Part shown: positions 50,326 to 59,215 of the stretch, in pieces
Position numbering within the stretch: position 1 is the first letter of the stretch
Layout of the letters: every line of letters starts with the position of its first letter
Assembly: GCA_026125285.1 (NCBI GenBank)
Contig: JAHCLO010000009.1
Span: forward strand, 124,001-188,000
Source: Verrucomicrobiia bacterium
GTDB lineage: Bacteria; Verrucomicrobiota; Verrucomicrobiia; Limisphaerales; JADLHS01
Direction of reading: 5' to 3'
Length of the DNA stretch: 64,000 bases
Made by a program: the position numbers and the translations under genes
The notes under the pieces: model-generated
Told to the model about the DNA's origin: nothing
Seen by the model: only the letters and a program-made list of their open reading frames with translations
The model's database searches: none

Positions 50326-52986
50326 TCAGGGTTCAAACACCCGCACCCGGTAAAAGGCGTTCGTGCCGAAGTCGAGCGGGTGCGCCACGATGGCCGTGCG
50401 GTTCGATACGGAAAAGAACGGCGCGTTGGCGGGTGTGTTCAGGGGCGACCAATTTCCGGCCTCAAACAAACTTGTCGTGCGCTGAACCTCAAATCCGCGA
50501 TTGGCGGGTTGCGGAATGACGATCTGCGCTGCGCCGTTGCTAAGAGCAATGGAAACACTCCACGCATCGAGCGCGTTGGTCGGGTTTGTACTGGTCAGGA
50601 ATTCAAGGTAGTTGCTCGCGCCGTTGTCGTCCCAGTCATCGTCTGGCCCGCCGTTCGGGGCGTTGGTCGAGCCGAAGTAAGCAATTTGCCAATCGGCAAA
50701 GCTCTGGTAACCGGCCAGGTCGTTGGTAATCCACGCCGCCAGCAGATTGACCGCCTCCGGGTCCACCAGCGTGGTGGCCAGCGGCGGCATGTGGCCGGGC
50801 CCGAGTTTGGCGATGCGCTGGAACAGAATGGAATTGGCGAGCGAACCGGGCGCGATGACGCGGTGGTGGGGATCACCAAAATCATTGTGCAGCAAACCGT
50901 TGATGATGCCGGCTTGCGGGCCCGGCGTGCTGAGGCGCGCGTCCCAGCGCGAAGACACCAGACCACCGGGTTGATGACAGGATACACAGTTCGCCGCCAG
51001 ATAAGAGCGGGCGCGGAATTCGAGGCTCACGTCCTCCCTGGCGGCAGGCGCGAGCGCCGGCAACAGGTGACGGTTCGTCACCTCATTGCTGAAATAGCCC
51101 GCCAACCGGAAGGCTTCGATCTGGTTGGTGATCGTGCCGTGATAATCGAAGTCACGATTCAGTTGCGCCGTGTTGAACCCGAGCGCGAAGCCACCTTGGG
51201 GCGTGTGACAGGCCAGGCACTCCGAGCGGCTGGGATAGTGCCACACTTGCGTGCGCAACGTGCCACCGTCATTGATTGTGAACGCTTCGTCCAGGCCGGC
51301 TTCCGGCACCAGCGTCGCGTTGTCCGCGGCGTCCCAGCGATAGGTCATCCCATAAACGCCGGTGGGATTGCGCACGAGCAAACGCGTTTCGAGCCGCTGG
51401 CGGGATGTCGCCACGCCATTGGTCAGTTCCAGTTCAAAGTGTTTGACCCAAACCGTGCCGGTGGGAAACGACCAATTGGCCGTGGGGTTGAACGTGATCG
51501 CAAGGTCGGTGTTCGGTACGGAGAACCAGCGCGACTTGATCGCGTTGTCGGACCAAAATGGAACGTTCAAATCGTACGGCACGATCCCCGGATTCGGGGT
51601 GAGTGAAACCAGATCACTGAACGCGCCGGTGTCAGTCAGGGTCGGTGGCAGCGGCGCGCCGGATGCGGTGGCGCTGTAAATGAGCCGCCCGATCTGGCCG
51701 TTGTTGATCTGCGCGATCAAAACGTCGCCATTGCTCGGGTCGGCGCCAAAGGCCACCGGTCCCGAAGCCCCCGCGATGCGCTGGAACGGAACGGTGTTGG
51801 TGCCGTCATAGCGCAGAAACCAGATGTTGCCGCTGGTGTAGTCGCCGAAGACATACGCACCGTAAAGCTGCGAGATGCGATTACCGCGATAAACGATGCC
51901 GCCGCTGACGGAGTTGCCCTGAAAGAGTCCACTGCCGTGCCCATAAGCCTGGATGGGGAAAGTCAAATCGGGCGGTGGATTCGTAAAAAGGTTGAGGCGC
52001 GTCGGGTAAAGGCTGCGGGCCAATAGATTGCCCTCATAGTAGGGCCAGCCGGCATGGGCGCCGTGGGTGATGACGCTCACTTCCTCGTACTGGTCCTGCC
52101 CCACGTCGGCTACGTAAAGGAATCCCGTGGCCGGATCGAAGGACATCCGCCAGGGGTTGCGATAGCCAATGGAATAAAACTCCGTGCGAATGGCGTCGGG
52201 ATTGACCGGCGCGCCGTTGAACTGGGTCAGGCCGAGGTAGGGATTGTCCGCGGGCACGTGGTAGTTGGTGCTGTTGGCCGGATGCGGATTGGGCAGTGGA
52301 TTCTCCGGACGCTTGTCCACGTCCAGGCGCAGAATGGCTGAGAAGAAATGATTGGTGATGATGCCAGCGTGTCCGGCGCCGTTGTATTGCGGGCCTTCGT
52401 CGCCGACCGAGGCATAAAGGTAGCCATCCGGGCCGAAATGCAGGTCGCCGCCATTGTGGTTGGCGGCCGTGTCGCGCTGGCGGATCAGGGATTGCTCGGT
52501 GGCCGGCAGACCTTGATTCGGATTGGTGGGCGAAACCTCGAAGCGCGAAATGCACTGATGGAGTCCGCTGCCCTGAGAAGTGGTCAGGTTGCGCGAATAG
52601 AAAACGTAGAAGTAGCCGTTGGCCGCGTAGTTTGGATGGAAGGCCAATCCCAGCAATCCGGACTCACTGCTCGTGACCACCGGAAGATTCATGAACACCG
52701 TGCGATTGGGACTCGCGAGATTAGTGATTACGACGATATTCCCGCCTTTCTCGAGAATGAACAGGCGATTGGTTTCGCCCGGCGGCGAAGCCATCCCGAC
52801 CGGTTGGCTGAAGGTGAGGCCAGAAAAGGCATTGGTCACGCTGTAGCCAAACTGAGGCGGTTGAGCTGGGAGATGGGTGAGGGTGGTATTGGCCACCCGT
52901 TCCAAGGGGCCGTTCGCCAGCGTGGTCGAGCAACCCAAAGCCAGCAGGGAGCAAACAATAACAAGACGGCTTGTGACTGAATTCAT
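50326..52986 (-). CDS. PQQ-dependent sugar dehydrogenase (GSDH-like) fused to cytochrome c, lipoprotein
   Basis: An 886-residue protein from the ATG at 52986 with a lipobox-like signal (VIVCSLLALGCSTTLANG). Residues 40-430 are a soluble glucose/sorbosone dehydrogenase-type propeller: GLLGLAFHPNYAANGYFYVF, NHNGGDLHFGPDGYLYASVG, IGYRNPWRMSFDPATG and ADVGQDQYEEVSVI. A cytochrome-like part follows with two heme motifs, CLACH and CVSCH, and HMPPLATTLVDPEAV as a possible axial Met segment. The C-terminus has FEVQRTTSLFEAGNWSPLN and NAFYRVRVFEP, the shared ending module. It probably oxidises sugars outside the cytoplasm and passes electrons to the respiratory chain. Confidence 0.9.
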   Translation of the reverse strand: MNSVTSRLVIVCSLLALGCSTTLANGPLERVANTTLTHLPAQPPQFGYSVTNAFSGLTFSQPVGMASPPGETNRLFILEKGGNIVVITNLASPNRTVFMNLPVVTSSESGLLGLAFHPNYAANGYFYVFYSRNLTTSQGSGLHQCISRFEVSPTNPNQGLPATEQSLIRQRDTAANHNGGDLHFGPDGYLYASVGDEGPQYNGAGHAGIITNHFFSAILRLDVDKRPENPLPNPHPANSTNYHVPADNPYLGLTQFNGAPVNPDAIRTEFYSIGYRNPWRMSFDPATGFLYVADVGQDQYEEVSVITHGAHAGWPYYEGNLLARSLYPTRLNLFTNPPPDLTFPIQAYGHGSGLFQGNSVSGGIVYRGNRISQLYGAYVFGDYTSGNIWFLRYDGTNTVPFQRIAGASGPVAFGADPSNGDVLIAQINNGQIGRLIYSATASGAPLPPTLTDTGAFSDLVSLTPNPGIVPYDLNVPFWSDNAIKSRWFSVPNTDLAITFNPTANWSFPTGTVWVKHFELELTNGVATSRQRLETRLLVRNPTGVYGMTYRWDAADNATLVPEAGLDEAFTINDGGTLRTQVWHYPSRSECLACHTPQGGFALGFNTAQLNRDFDYHGTITNQIEAFRLAGYFSNEVTNRHLLPALAPAAREDVSLEFRARSYLAANCVSCHQPGGLVSSRWDARLSTPGPQAGIINGLLHNDFGDPHHRVIAPGSLANSILFQRIAKLGPGHMPPLATTLVDPEAVNLLAAWITNDLAGYQSFADWQIAYFGSTNAPNGGPDDDWDDNGASNYLEFLTSTNPTNALDAWSVSIALSNGAAQIVIPQPANRGFEVQRTTSLFEAGNWSPLNTPANAPFFSVSNRTAIVAHPLDFGTNAFYRVRVFEP

Positions 52987-53079
52987 GAGTGAAGCAACAG
53001 TGGCCCGGATGCGGCGGAAAGTCAAAAATCGGAGCGTCAAATTGTCCTGAGACTGGCGCTCATTCACTCATCGTGCGGT

Positions 53080-53112
53080 CTGTGGTGGGGCAGGCGATGC
53101 GCCTGTCCACAG
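53080..53112. repeat. Compact hairpin, related to GTGGGGCAGGC repeats
   Basis: CTGTGG-TGGGGCAGGCG pairs with CGCCTGT-CCACAG around a 3-base loop, with one wobble. It lies 2 bases past the stop of the next gene on the minus strand, so it could end that transcript, but there is no T-tract. The core GTGGGGCAGGC is shared with the hairpin cluster near 9460. Confidence 0.6.
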
Positions 53113-53113
53113 G

Positions 53114-55396
53114 TCATGGCGACTGTCGGGCGCGGTAGAAAACAGCGGTGTCACCGCCGGGCGGTCGGTCTTCCAGCGTCGCTTCACCGGTCAGGTTCAC
53201 GACATTGGTCACGAGCGTCCAGGATTGGAAGTTGGTGGTGCGTTCCACGACGTTTGTGCGGTGGGGGTTGCCGGCGAGAGTGGCGCGGAACACGCCGTCG
53301 CTCCAATCAGCCGCCTTGAACCGCAGCGGGTTTTCTTCGTGCGTGAGGGCGCAGTCGTCCACGCCATAAAGATGCCACTGGCCGCCGGCGCCCTGCAGGC
53401 GCACGAACACCGTCAGCGCCGAACCTTGGGACACGGCACTGGTGGCGAGCTGGGTGTAGCGCCGATGGCTGTACATCCGCGGGGTCCACACGACGCTGGT
53501 GGCGTTGGTATCCGTGCCGCCGGTCGGGTCAATACCCAGGCGAATGTGGATCAATCGGTCGCGGTTGTTCCACACGTCGTATTTCCAGGTGTCGTTCTCG
53601 CGCATCGCAGTCTGCACCCACGCGCTGAACGTGTAATCGCGTCCGGGCGTCAGGCCGGTGACACGTTGGTAGATGTAGCCATCGGAGGCAGAGCCGTTCA
53701 CCGCTCCTTGCAGCAACCATCCGCCGCTGCGCGGTGTGAGTCCCCAAAACCAGCCGCCATCTGCCGCTTTGATGTCCACCGAACCGCCCGTCGTCCAGCC
53801 CACCACGGCGCGTGCCGGACCACTGCCCGAGCCGATTTCGAATCCTGGATTCGCCAAAAGATTAGTTCCGATCGGAAGTGTGCAGATTACATAGTCACGC
53901 GACACCGCCGGCCGATGGTCAAGCCGGCGCGATTGCACGCGGAAATGATACAGCGTGTGCGGCAGTAGGTTGGTCAGCGTCGCCTCATGCACCAGCCGCA
54001 ATTCGCTGTTCGTCCAACCCAGCGTGTAAGGCGGGTGGTTCACGGCGTATTGCACCACGCTGTCAGCCGGGATATCCGTGTTCCACCGGATCGTGAGCGT
54101 GTTCGAGCCGCGGAACACTTCCGGCACGACCGGATCGCTGGTGATGCGCACTTGCGGTTGTGCGGCGCTGCCCGGGCTGGCCTCCTCCATGATCGTACCA
54201 GCAAGGTCAACGTTCGCGGCGGCCGGGCTGCCGTTCAGATACGCCTGACCGAAAGCGAAAGGATTCGAGGGATTCGCATAGACGGCATTGAACGTCCCGC
54301 CGCCATCACGGGTGACCTCGAGGTAATAGGTCTCGCCGGGAGTGAGCGGACATTCACCCGGCGGCCAGGCCACGATCATCTGCGGATCGGCGGTGACCCG
54401 GGCGGGTTTGCCGCGTTTGGTTGTTCCCACTTGAGCGCCGCCCGGTCCGCCTTCCAGCAGGCGCACGACGTAGGCCGCCACCGCCGGGTCTGCCAGCCAG
54501 AACGCCGCGCTGATGAGGTTCACGCCGCGCGCAATGAAAGTCTGGCCCACGCTCGTGGCACTGTTCCAGATCGTTCCACCGGGCCGCGCAAACAAGCCGG
54601 TGATCAGGCCATCGTCGTCCGACATGATGATCACACCCAGATCGCGGTCGAGAAAGGGCGTGGGCGTGCCGCCGTTGCCGAGCCAGAGGCAGCCGCCGGG
54701 CATGGGATCGGAAAAATCCGGACGCGGGTCCATCTGCATGATCACCGCCTTGGTCGCCACGGCCGGCGTGCGCAACCGCAGATAGTAGGTCTGCCCGGCT
54801 ACCGTCGGCATCTGGCCGTAGCCGTAGATCAATCGTTGATCGCCTCCATTGCCGTAACTGCGGGCCACACCCACTTGCGCTCCGCCGGGGCCGCTTTCGT
54901 GAACCGTCACCGTACGCGCGAACGCGGTGTTCAGCGGATCGCGTAAATAAATCATCGTCACCGGCCCGTTGGCCTCGAAGGTCTGGCCGAATTCGTAATA
55001 ACCCGTGTCGTCCCAGAAAGCGGGATAACCCCACATGGTGGCCTTGAGGCGCAAATCAACGGTGGGCGAAGAACCAACCGCGGGCACGGCCACATTGAAC
55101 GCGAACGCCGGGCGCCACCACACGTCCCATGAGGCGAGAGTGTAGTTGCCGGCCGGGAGATTATCCATTTGGAAACGCCCGAACACGTCGCTCGCGGCAT
55201 GGCCGCCCAGCGCGCTGTTGCCGTTGGCATTGGCGTTCAGTGCGAATTCATAATAGCCCACACCAAGAGGATTGCTCTGGTACTGGGCATACCAGTTTTG
55301 GTCACGGAGATAACCCACCAGGCTGCCGGCGTGGCAAGGGAACAGACCGAGGCCGGCGGCAACGATTGCGAAGAAGCTTTTTGAAAAATGCTGCAT
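53114..55396 (-). CDS. Large secreted protein with fibronectin-like and carbohydrate-binding-like regions
   Basis: About 760 residues from the ATG at 55396 (signal peptide FFAIVAAGLGLFPCHA). The N-terminal region has a CnaB/carboxypeptidase-regulatory-like segment (GRFQMDNLPAGNYTLASWDV). Twin regions contain VTVHESGPGGAQVGVARSYG and VRLLEGGPGGAQVGTTKRGK, an internal duplication of a beta domain. A fibronectin III-like stretch follows (TNLLPHTLYHFRVQSRRLDH), then a galactose-binding-like domain (NLLANPGFEIGSGSGPARAV...YTFSAWVQ). The end carries NVVERTTNFQSWTLVTN and AVFYRARQSP. No catalytic site is visible. It may bind polysaccharide outside the cell. Confidence 0.82.
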   Translation of the reverse strand: MQHFSKSFFAIVAAGLGLFPCHAGSLVGYLRDQNWYAQYQSNPLGVGYYEFALNANANGNSALGGHAASDVFGRFQMDNLPAGNYTLASWDVWWRPAFAFNVAVPAVGSSPTVDLRLKATMWGYPAFWDDTGYYEFGQTFEANGPVTMIYLRDPLNTAFARTVTVHESGPGGAQVGVARSYGNGGDQRLIYGYGQMPTVAGQTYYLRLRTPAVATKAVIMQMDPRPDFSDPMPGGCLWLGNGGTPTPFLDRDLGVIIMSDDDGLITGLFARPGGTIWNSATSVGQTFIARGVNLISAAFWLADPAVAAYVVRLLEGGPGGAQVGTTKRGKPARVTADPQMIVAWPPGECPLTPGETYYLEVTRDGGGTFNAVYANPSNPFAFGQAYLNGSPAAANVDLAGTIMEEASPGSAAQPQVRITSDPVVPEVFRGSNTLTIRWNTDIPADSVVQYAVNHPPYTLGWTNSELRLVHEATLTNLLPHTLYHFRVQSRRLDHRPAVSRDYVICTLPIGTNLLANPGFEIGSGSGPARAVVGWTTGGSVDIKAADGGWFWGLTPRSGGWLLQGAVNGSASDGYIYQRVTGLTPGRDYTFSAWVQTAMRENDTWKYDVWNNRDRLIHIRLGIDPTGGTDTNATSVVWTPRMYSHRRYTQLATSAVSQGSALTVFVRLQGAGGQWHLYGVDDCALTHEENPLRFKAADWSDGVFRATLAGNPHRTNVVERTTNFQSWTLVTNVVNLTGEATLEDRPPGGDTAVFYRARQSP

Positions 55397-55573
55397 AAGC
55401 CTGAATCCATGCATGGTGCGGCCACGGCGCCCGCACCGCTGCACATATTGTTTCACCAGTGACTCCCCGAACGAAGGAGAAAGTGCGTTCAGAGCAAAAG
55501 CGTAGCGCGAACCAGAAACAAGATGCGCGAAACGACCAAGGCTTGACTATTGTTCGGAAGCCGTCGTTGCGAA

Positions 55574-56233
55574 TCAAGCCGGCAACCGGCTGCGTGCCGC
55601 CCGAGCCGCCTTCACAAACTCCGCCGCGCGGCGCGTCAAATCCGCCCAGTCTTCCTGCTCCAGAATCTCTTTGGTGATCAGCGATGAGCCCGCGCCTACT
55701 GCCGCGCAGCCGGCCTTGAAGAAGTCGCCAATCGTATCCAAGTCCACCCCGCCCGTCGGGACCATTCTCAAGTGGGGCAGCGGCGCCTGTAGCGCCTTGA
55801 TGTAATTCGCCCCCAGACCGTCAGCAGGAAAAATCTTTACAAAGTCGGCGCCGACTTCGTGAGCCAGTTGCGCTTCGGTGGGGGTGTAGGCGCCCAGCAT
55901 CACGGCGCGTTGTGCGACATTCGCAATGTGCGCCAGTTCCGGCCGGCAGATTGGGCTGACGACGAATTGCGCGCCCGCGGCAATCGCCGTGCGGCAGGTC
56001 GTGACGTCCAACACCGTGCCCACGCCGATCAGCGCGCGGTCACCCAGTTTGTCGCTGACCTCGCGGATGGTGGCAATCGCGTCGGGCGTCGTCATGGTAA
56101 TTTCGACGGCGATCACACCGCCCGCCAGCAGGGCCTCGGCAATGGGCAAAGCTTGGGAGGCCTTCCGGGCGCGCACCACCGCGATCACTCCGGGATCAAC
56201 CAACTGGCGCAAAATGTCGCTCTTTGTTCGCAT
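55574..56233 (-). CDS. eda: KDPG/KHG aldolase (2-dehydro-3-deoxy-phosphogluconate aldolase)
   Basis: A 219-residue TIM-barrel class I aldolase. Family signatures are PGVIAVVRA, GGVIAVEITMTTPDA with the catalytic Glu, IGVGTVLD, AGAQFVVSPICRPEL and GADFVKIFPADGLGANYIKA with the Schiff-base Lys, then PTGGVDLDTIGDFF. Length matches the family. It cleaves KDPG to pyruvate and glyceraldehyde-3-phosphate in the Entner-Doudoroff or uronate pathways. No dehydratase or kinase gene adjoins it in the window. It is divergent from the small hypothetical gene at 56338. Confidence 0.92.
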   Translation of the reverse strand: MRTKSDILRQLVDPGVIAVVRARKASQALPIAEALLAGGVIAVEITMTTPDAIATIREVSDKLGDRALIGVGTVLDVTTCRTAIAAGAQFVVSPICRPELAHIANVAQRAVMLGAYTPTEAQLAHEVGADFVKIFPADGLGANYIKALQAPLPHLRMVPTGGVDLDTIGDFFKAGCAAVGAGSSLITKEILEQEDWADLTRRAAEFVKAARAARSRLPA

Positions 56234-56337
56234 GATCTCGTCGGCGAATCTGGCAAAACTGTACGCGGCTGTCTGTATAAAGTTAGAATTTCATTTCCAT
56301 CCGGCCGGAAGCCCGCAGAATAGTGGCCAGTCAAGCT

Positions 56338-56838
56338 ATGAATTTGGACCTGACACAACGGCAAACCGTCACCGCATGGGTGGCGGAAGGATTGAAGCTT
56401 TCCGACATCCAGACGCGGCTTGCCGCCGAACTGGGACTCCGGCTCACTTACATGGAAGTGCGCCTGCTGGTGGACGACCTGAAACTGACGCTCAAGGATC
56501 CCGATCCGCCCAAACCGCCGGCCACCATTGGCTCGCCAAGTGACGCAGCCGCGAAACCCAATCCGCCGGAAGCCACCGCCGGGATGCCGGCTGCCGAACC
56601 GGCGTTGCCGGCGCCGGGCACCGGTCGCGTTGCGGTGACGGTGGACCATCTCGCGCGCCCAGGCGCGTTGGTCAGTGGCAAGGTCACGTTCAGCGACGGT
56701 AACCAGGCGGAATGGTATCTGGATCAGACCGGGCGTTTGGGCGTGATTCCGAAGCAACCAGGCTACAAACCCTCCGCCGGGGACGTGCAACAATTTCAAG
56801 TGGCGCTCCAGACGGAGTTGGCCCGGATGGGATTCTAA
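56338..56838 (+). CDS. Conserved-looking small protein, unknown function
   Basis: A 166-residue protein. The N-terminal 50 residues look like a helical, HTH-type segment (RQTVTAWVAEGLKLSDIQTR, YMEVRLLVDDLKLTLKD). A Pro/Ala-rich linker (about 55-95) leads to a compact C-terminal beta domain (VTVDHLARPGALVSGKVTFS, AEWYLDQTGRLGVIP). No catalytic motif is seen. The family is not recognised. An ATG at 56323 would add five residues. Confidence 0.7.
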   Translation: MNLDLTQRQTVTAWVAEGLKLSDIQTRLAAELGLRLTYMEVRLLVDDLKLTLKDPDPPKPPATIGSPSDAAAKPNPPEATAGMPAAEPALPAPGTGRVAVTVDHLARPGALVSGKVTFSDGNQAEWYLDQTGRLGVIPKQPGYKPSAGDVQQFQVALQTELARMGF

Positions 56839-56883
56839 GGCCCTCCGCCGCGTCGGTGCGGATGCGTCGGTCGCCATCAACTT

Positions 56884-57264
56884 CTACGCTTCTGTTGCGG
56901 CCGGTGGAGTAAACAATTCAACCACGTGCCCGTCCGGATCGGATAGAAAAACCTGCCAGGCGCCATCCGGTCGCTGTTTGCGAGGGCGGAATTCCACGCC
57001 GACTTTCCTGAAATGCGCCTCCCACGCTGCCAAGTCGTCCACCTTCACGGCAAAATGGTTGCCACGCCGGCGGGAAAGCACCGGACCGAAACGTTCGCCG
57101 ATGAGATGCAGTTCCTGGTTGGCGACCAACCGAAACCATGCGCCCTCGAAGGTGAAAGCCGGACGCGGGATCGGGGCCAGTTGCAGAACCTCGCGATAGA
57201 ACGCGCTGCTTTTCTCGAGATCGGCGACATGCAACGCCACGTGATTGAGCTCCAGGATTTTCAT
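56884..57264 (-). CDS. VOC-superfamily (glyoxalase/bleomycin resistance-like) protein
   Basis: A 126-residue protein of two beta-alpha-beta-beta-beta modules. It opens with MKILELNHVALHVADLEKSS; metal-ligand candidates are His in NHVALHV, Glu in QELHLIGERFG, His in NHFAVKVDDL and Glu in DGHVVELFTPP. The start at 57264 fits the family; a longer frame begins at 57300. VOC proteins include lyases, dioxygenases and antibiotic-binding proteins, so the reaction is open. It is convergent with the small gene at 56338. Confidence 0.87.
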   Translation of the reverse strand: MKILELNHVALHVADLEKSSAFYREVLQLAPIPRPAFTFEGAWFRLVANQELHLIGERFGPVLSRRRGNHFAVKVDDLAAWEAHFRKVGVEFRPRKQRPDGAWQVFLSDPDGHVVELFTPPAATEA

Positions 57265-57327
57265 CGTGGCGATTATGACGACTGCCGGGGTTGAATTCAA
57301 TCGCCAGGAAACGGAGCGCGCCCGGCA

Positions 57328-58845
57328 TCAGTTTCCGCGCACCCGGAGAAATCCTTGCGACCCGGTGATGGGCAGGGTCACGTTCTGAACCTCGGTTGTG
57401 ACAATTCCGCTCCAGGCGGCGGCGGGCAGAGCCTCTGAGCGCTCCACCACATACGGCGGCGCACCACCGGTGAACGTCAGGTTCAAGTGGCCTCCGGTGC
57501 GCGTGATCGCCAGCGTCAGGGCCGGGACTACCGTCAACACCACGGCATCATAGGCCACCGTGTGGACCCCATTGCTGGCACTGAGCATCAGCGTGTAAAC
57601 GCCGGGCGCGCTGAAGGTGGCGGTGGCGTTCGTGCGGCTGGCATCGTCAAACGCCACCGTGCCCGGGCCGGAATAAAGCTTCCACTGCACCACCGGTGGC
57701 GTCCCCGTGGATGCTATGTGGCCCGCCAGCGTCACGGGCTGCCCCAGCGGCACAGTGCGATCCACGCCCGCGTGAGCCTGCGGTGCTCCCGGTGACCGCG
57801 GACCTTCACTCGGCCCTGTCGTCTGGATGACTTCAAAGTTGGTGATGCTGACGCTTGAAAGATGGCTGAACGCGTTGGCTGGCCAGCGGTCGTCCGGCGT
57901 GACGGAGATGGAAAAGAAATTACCGTTGTCCGCCACCAACGCGCCGTATTTCTTGAGCGCCGTCAACACGGCTTTTTCCTGCTTGGTCCAGGTGGGAGGA
58001 ATGACGAACGATGACTTCAACCGCAGGCGCTGGCCCATCGCGGGCACATTGGTTTCCGTGGCCGGAGTGCTGGAGGCGTAATGCGTCGCGGGATAAATGA
58101 ATTCACGCCGGGAGCGCTTGACCACGATGCGGCAGGCATGTTCGATCACGCCGCGCTCGCCCTCATCAAACCGCACCAACGCAGGGAACATAGGCAAACC
58201 CGCGGCATCAGCGGACGTCCAGTAAAGCGGCCGCAGGCCGTTGGTGTTCAGATTGAACCGGGCGCCGTTACTGGCCTGCCAGTTCGCTCCCACGCGTTTG
58301 GCCTGCCAAGTTTCCCAAATCAACCCGCTGCCCGGTTGCACGATGATCGCGTGCCGGTCGCCACCCGTGCCGTTCACGTCCTCCTGCCATTGCGATAGCG
58401 TCAATGAGCCGGTCAACCGCGGCCAGGTTTCCACCGGCAGGTTGGACGGAATGGGGTAGGGGCTCGGGTCGGATTCATTGCCATAGAGCATAAAACTGAT
58501 CGGCACCAGCGATTGCGAATCCGGCACCAACACGTAGTTCATTTCAAAGAAGGCGCGCAAGGTCCGCCGATCCGCCGCCAGATCCGCAACGATTTGGGCG
58601 ATCATCGCGTCGGAGTTGGACAACACCGGCCGATGTGAAATGTCTTCATTCCAGGGATTGGTTGTTGGGAGGATTTGCATGGCCGAAACGATGGCATCGG
58701 CCTCCGAAGTGTTGAACAGCACGGCGTTGGTCACGAGTGGCAGGTTGCCAAGGATTCGACCTTCGTGGTTGATGCGCTGGGCGTCCGCCCGCCCTGCCAC
58801 CAGCATCAACGCCATTGCCGCCAACCACCATCCTTGCTTCTTCAT
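57328..58845 (-). CDS. Secreted protein with PKD-like domain, unknown function
   Basis: A 505-residue exported protein from the ATG at 58845 (signal peptide QGWWLAAMALMLVAGRADA). Residues 25-320 form a domain I cannot name, with FNTSEADAIVSAMQILPTTN, NPWNEDISHRPVLSNSD and SGLIWETWQAKRVGANWQA; conserved Trp, His and Asp residues give it an enzyme-like or binding look. A PKD-like domain follows (AGVDRTVPLGQPVTLAGHIA, VYTLMLSASNGVHTVAYDAV). The C-terminus has YVVERSEALPAAAWSGI and GFLRVRGN, close to the shared ending module. It is the next minus-strand gene before the VOC gene, 63 bases away. Confidence 0.8.
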   Translation of the reverse strand: MKKQGWWLAAMALMLVAGRADAQRINHEGRILGNLPLVTNAVLFNTSEADAIVSAMQILPTTNPWNEDISHRPVLSNSDAMIAQIVADLAADRRTLRAFFEMNYVLVPDSQSLVPISFMLYGNESDPSPYPIPSNLPVETWPRLTGSLTLSQWQEDVNGTGGDRHAIIVQPGSGLIWETWQAKRVGANWQASNGARFNLNTNGLRPLYWTSADAAGLPMFPALVRFDEGERGVIEHACRIVVKRSRREFIYPATHYASSTPATETNVPAMGQRLRLKSSFVIPPTWTKQEKAVLTALKKYGALVADNGNFFSISVTPDDRWPANAFSHLSSVSITNFEVIQTTGPSEGPRSPGAPQAHAGVDRTVPLGQPVTLAGHIASTGTPPVVQWKLYSGPGTVAFDDASRTNATATFSAPGVYTLMLSASNGVHTVAYDAVVLTVVPALTLAITRTGGHLNLTFTGGAPPYVVERSEALPAAAWSGIVTTEVQNVTLPITGSQGFLRVRGN

Positions 58846-59215
58846 CGCCAAAAGTAATTCTGGCGGCAAGTCAGCAGAATCAACGCCAGTGACTCATGCC
58901 GGGCAACACGGTCGCCGATGCGGACACCCAACGCCGTCCGCAGTCTCCCCGGCCAGAAATGAGCATCTGATGCCCAAGAATCTGGCAGGGACCGAAGCCC
59001 AACCGGACTGGCGGGCCCAAACTTTCACCCGTTCGGTACAGGAGAATTCCATGGCCAAAAAGCTGCTATGAAGACTGGCTTGAATGGAGGCATCCGGGTT
59101 TGGCGGCGATCTTAACCACCCGACTGGTGGGATCACTCGCTTTCGGGCGACGGCGGCACAACCCCGATGCCGTCCGCCGGCGAAGTTTGCTGAACAGGTT
59201 TGCTGAACAGTTATC
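58846..59215. other. Intergenic region with one very short coupled ORF
   Basis: About 370 bases between divergent genes. A perfect 7-base inverted repeat, TGCGGAC/GTCCGCA, lies near 58918-58941. ACAGGAGAATTCC precedes an ATG at 59050 that opens a six-codon frame (MAKKLL, stop at 59070), overlapping a second short ATG frame. This may be a leader peptide or the stub of a lost gene. No clear promoter is seen. Confidence 0.4.
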
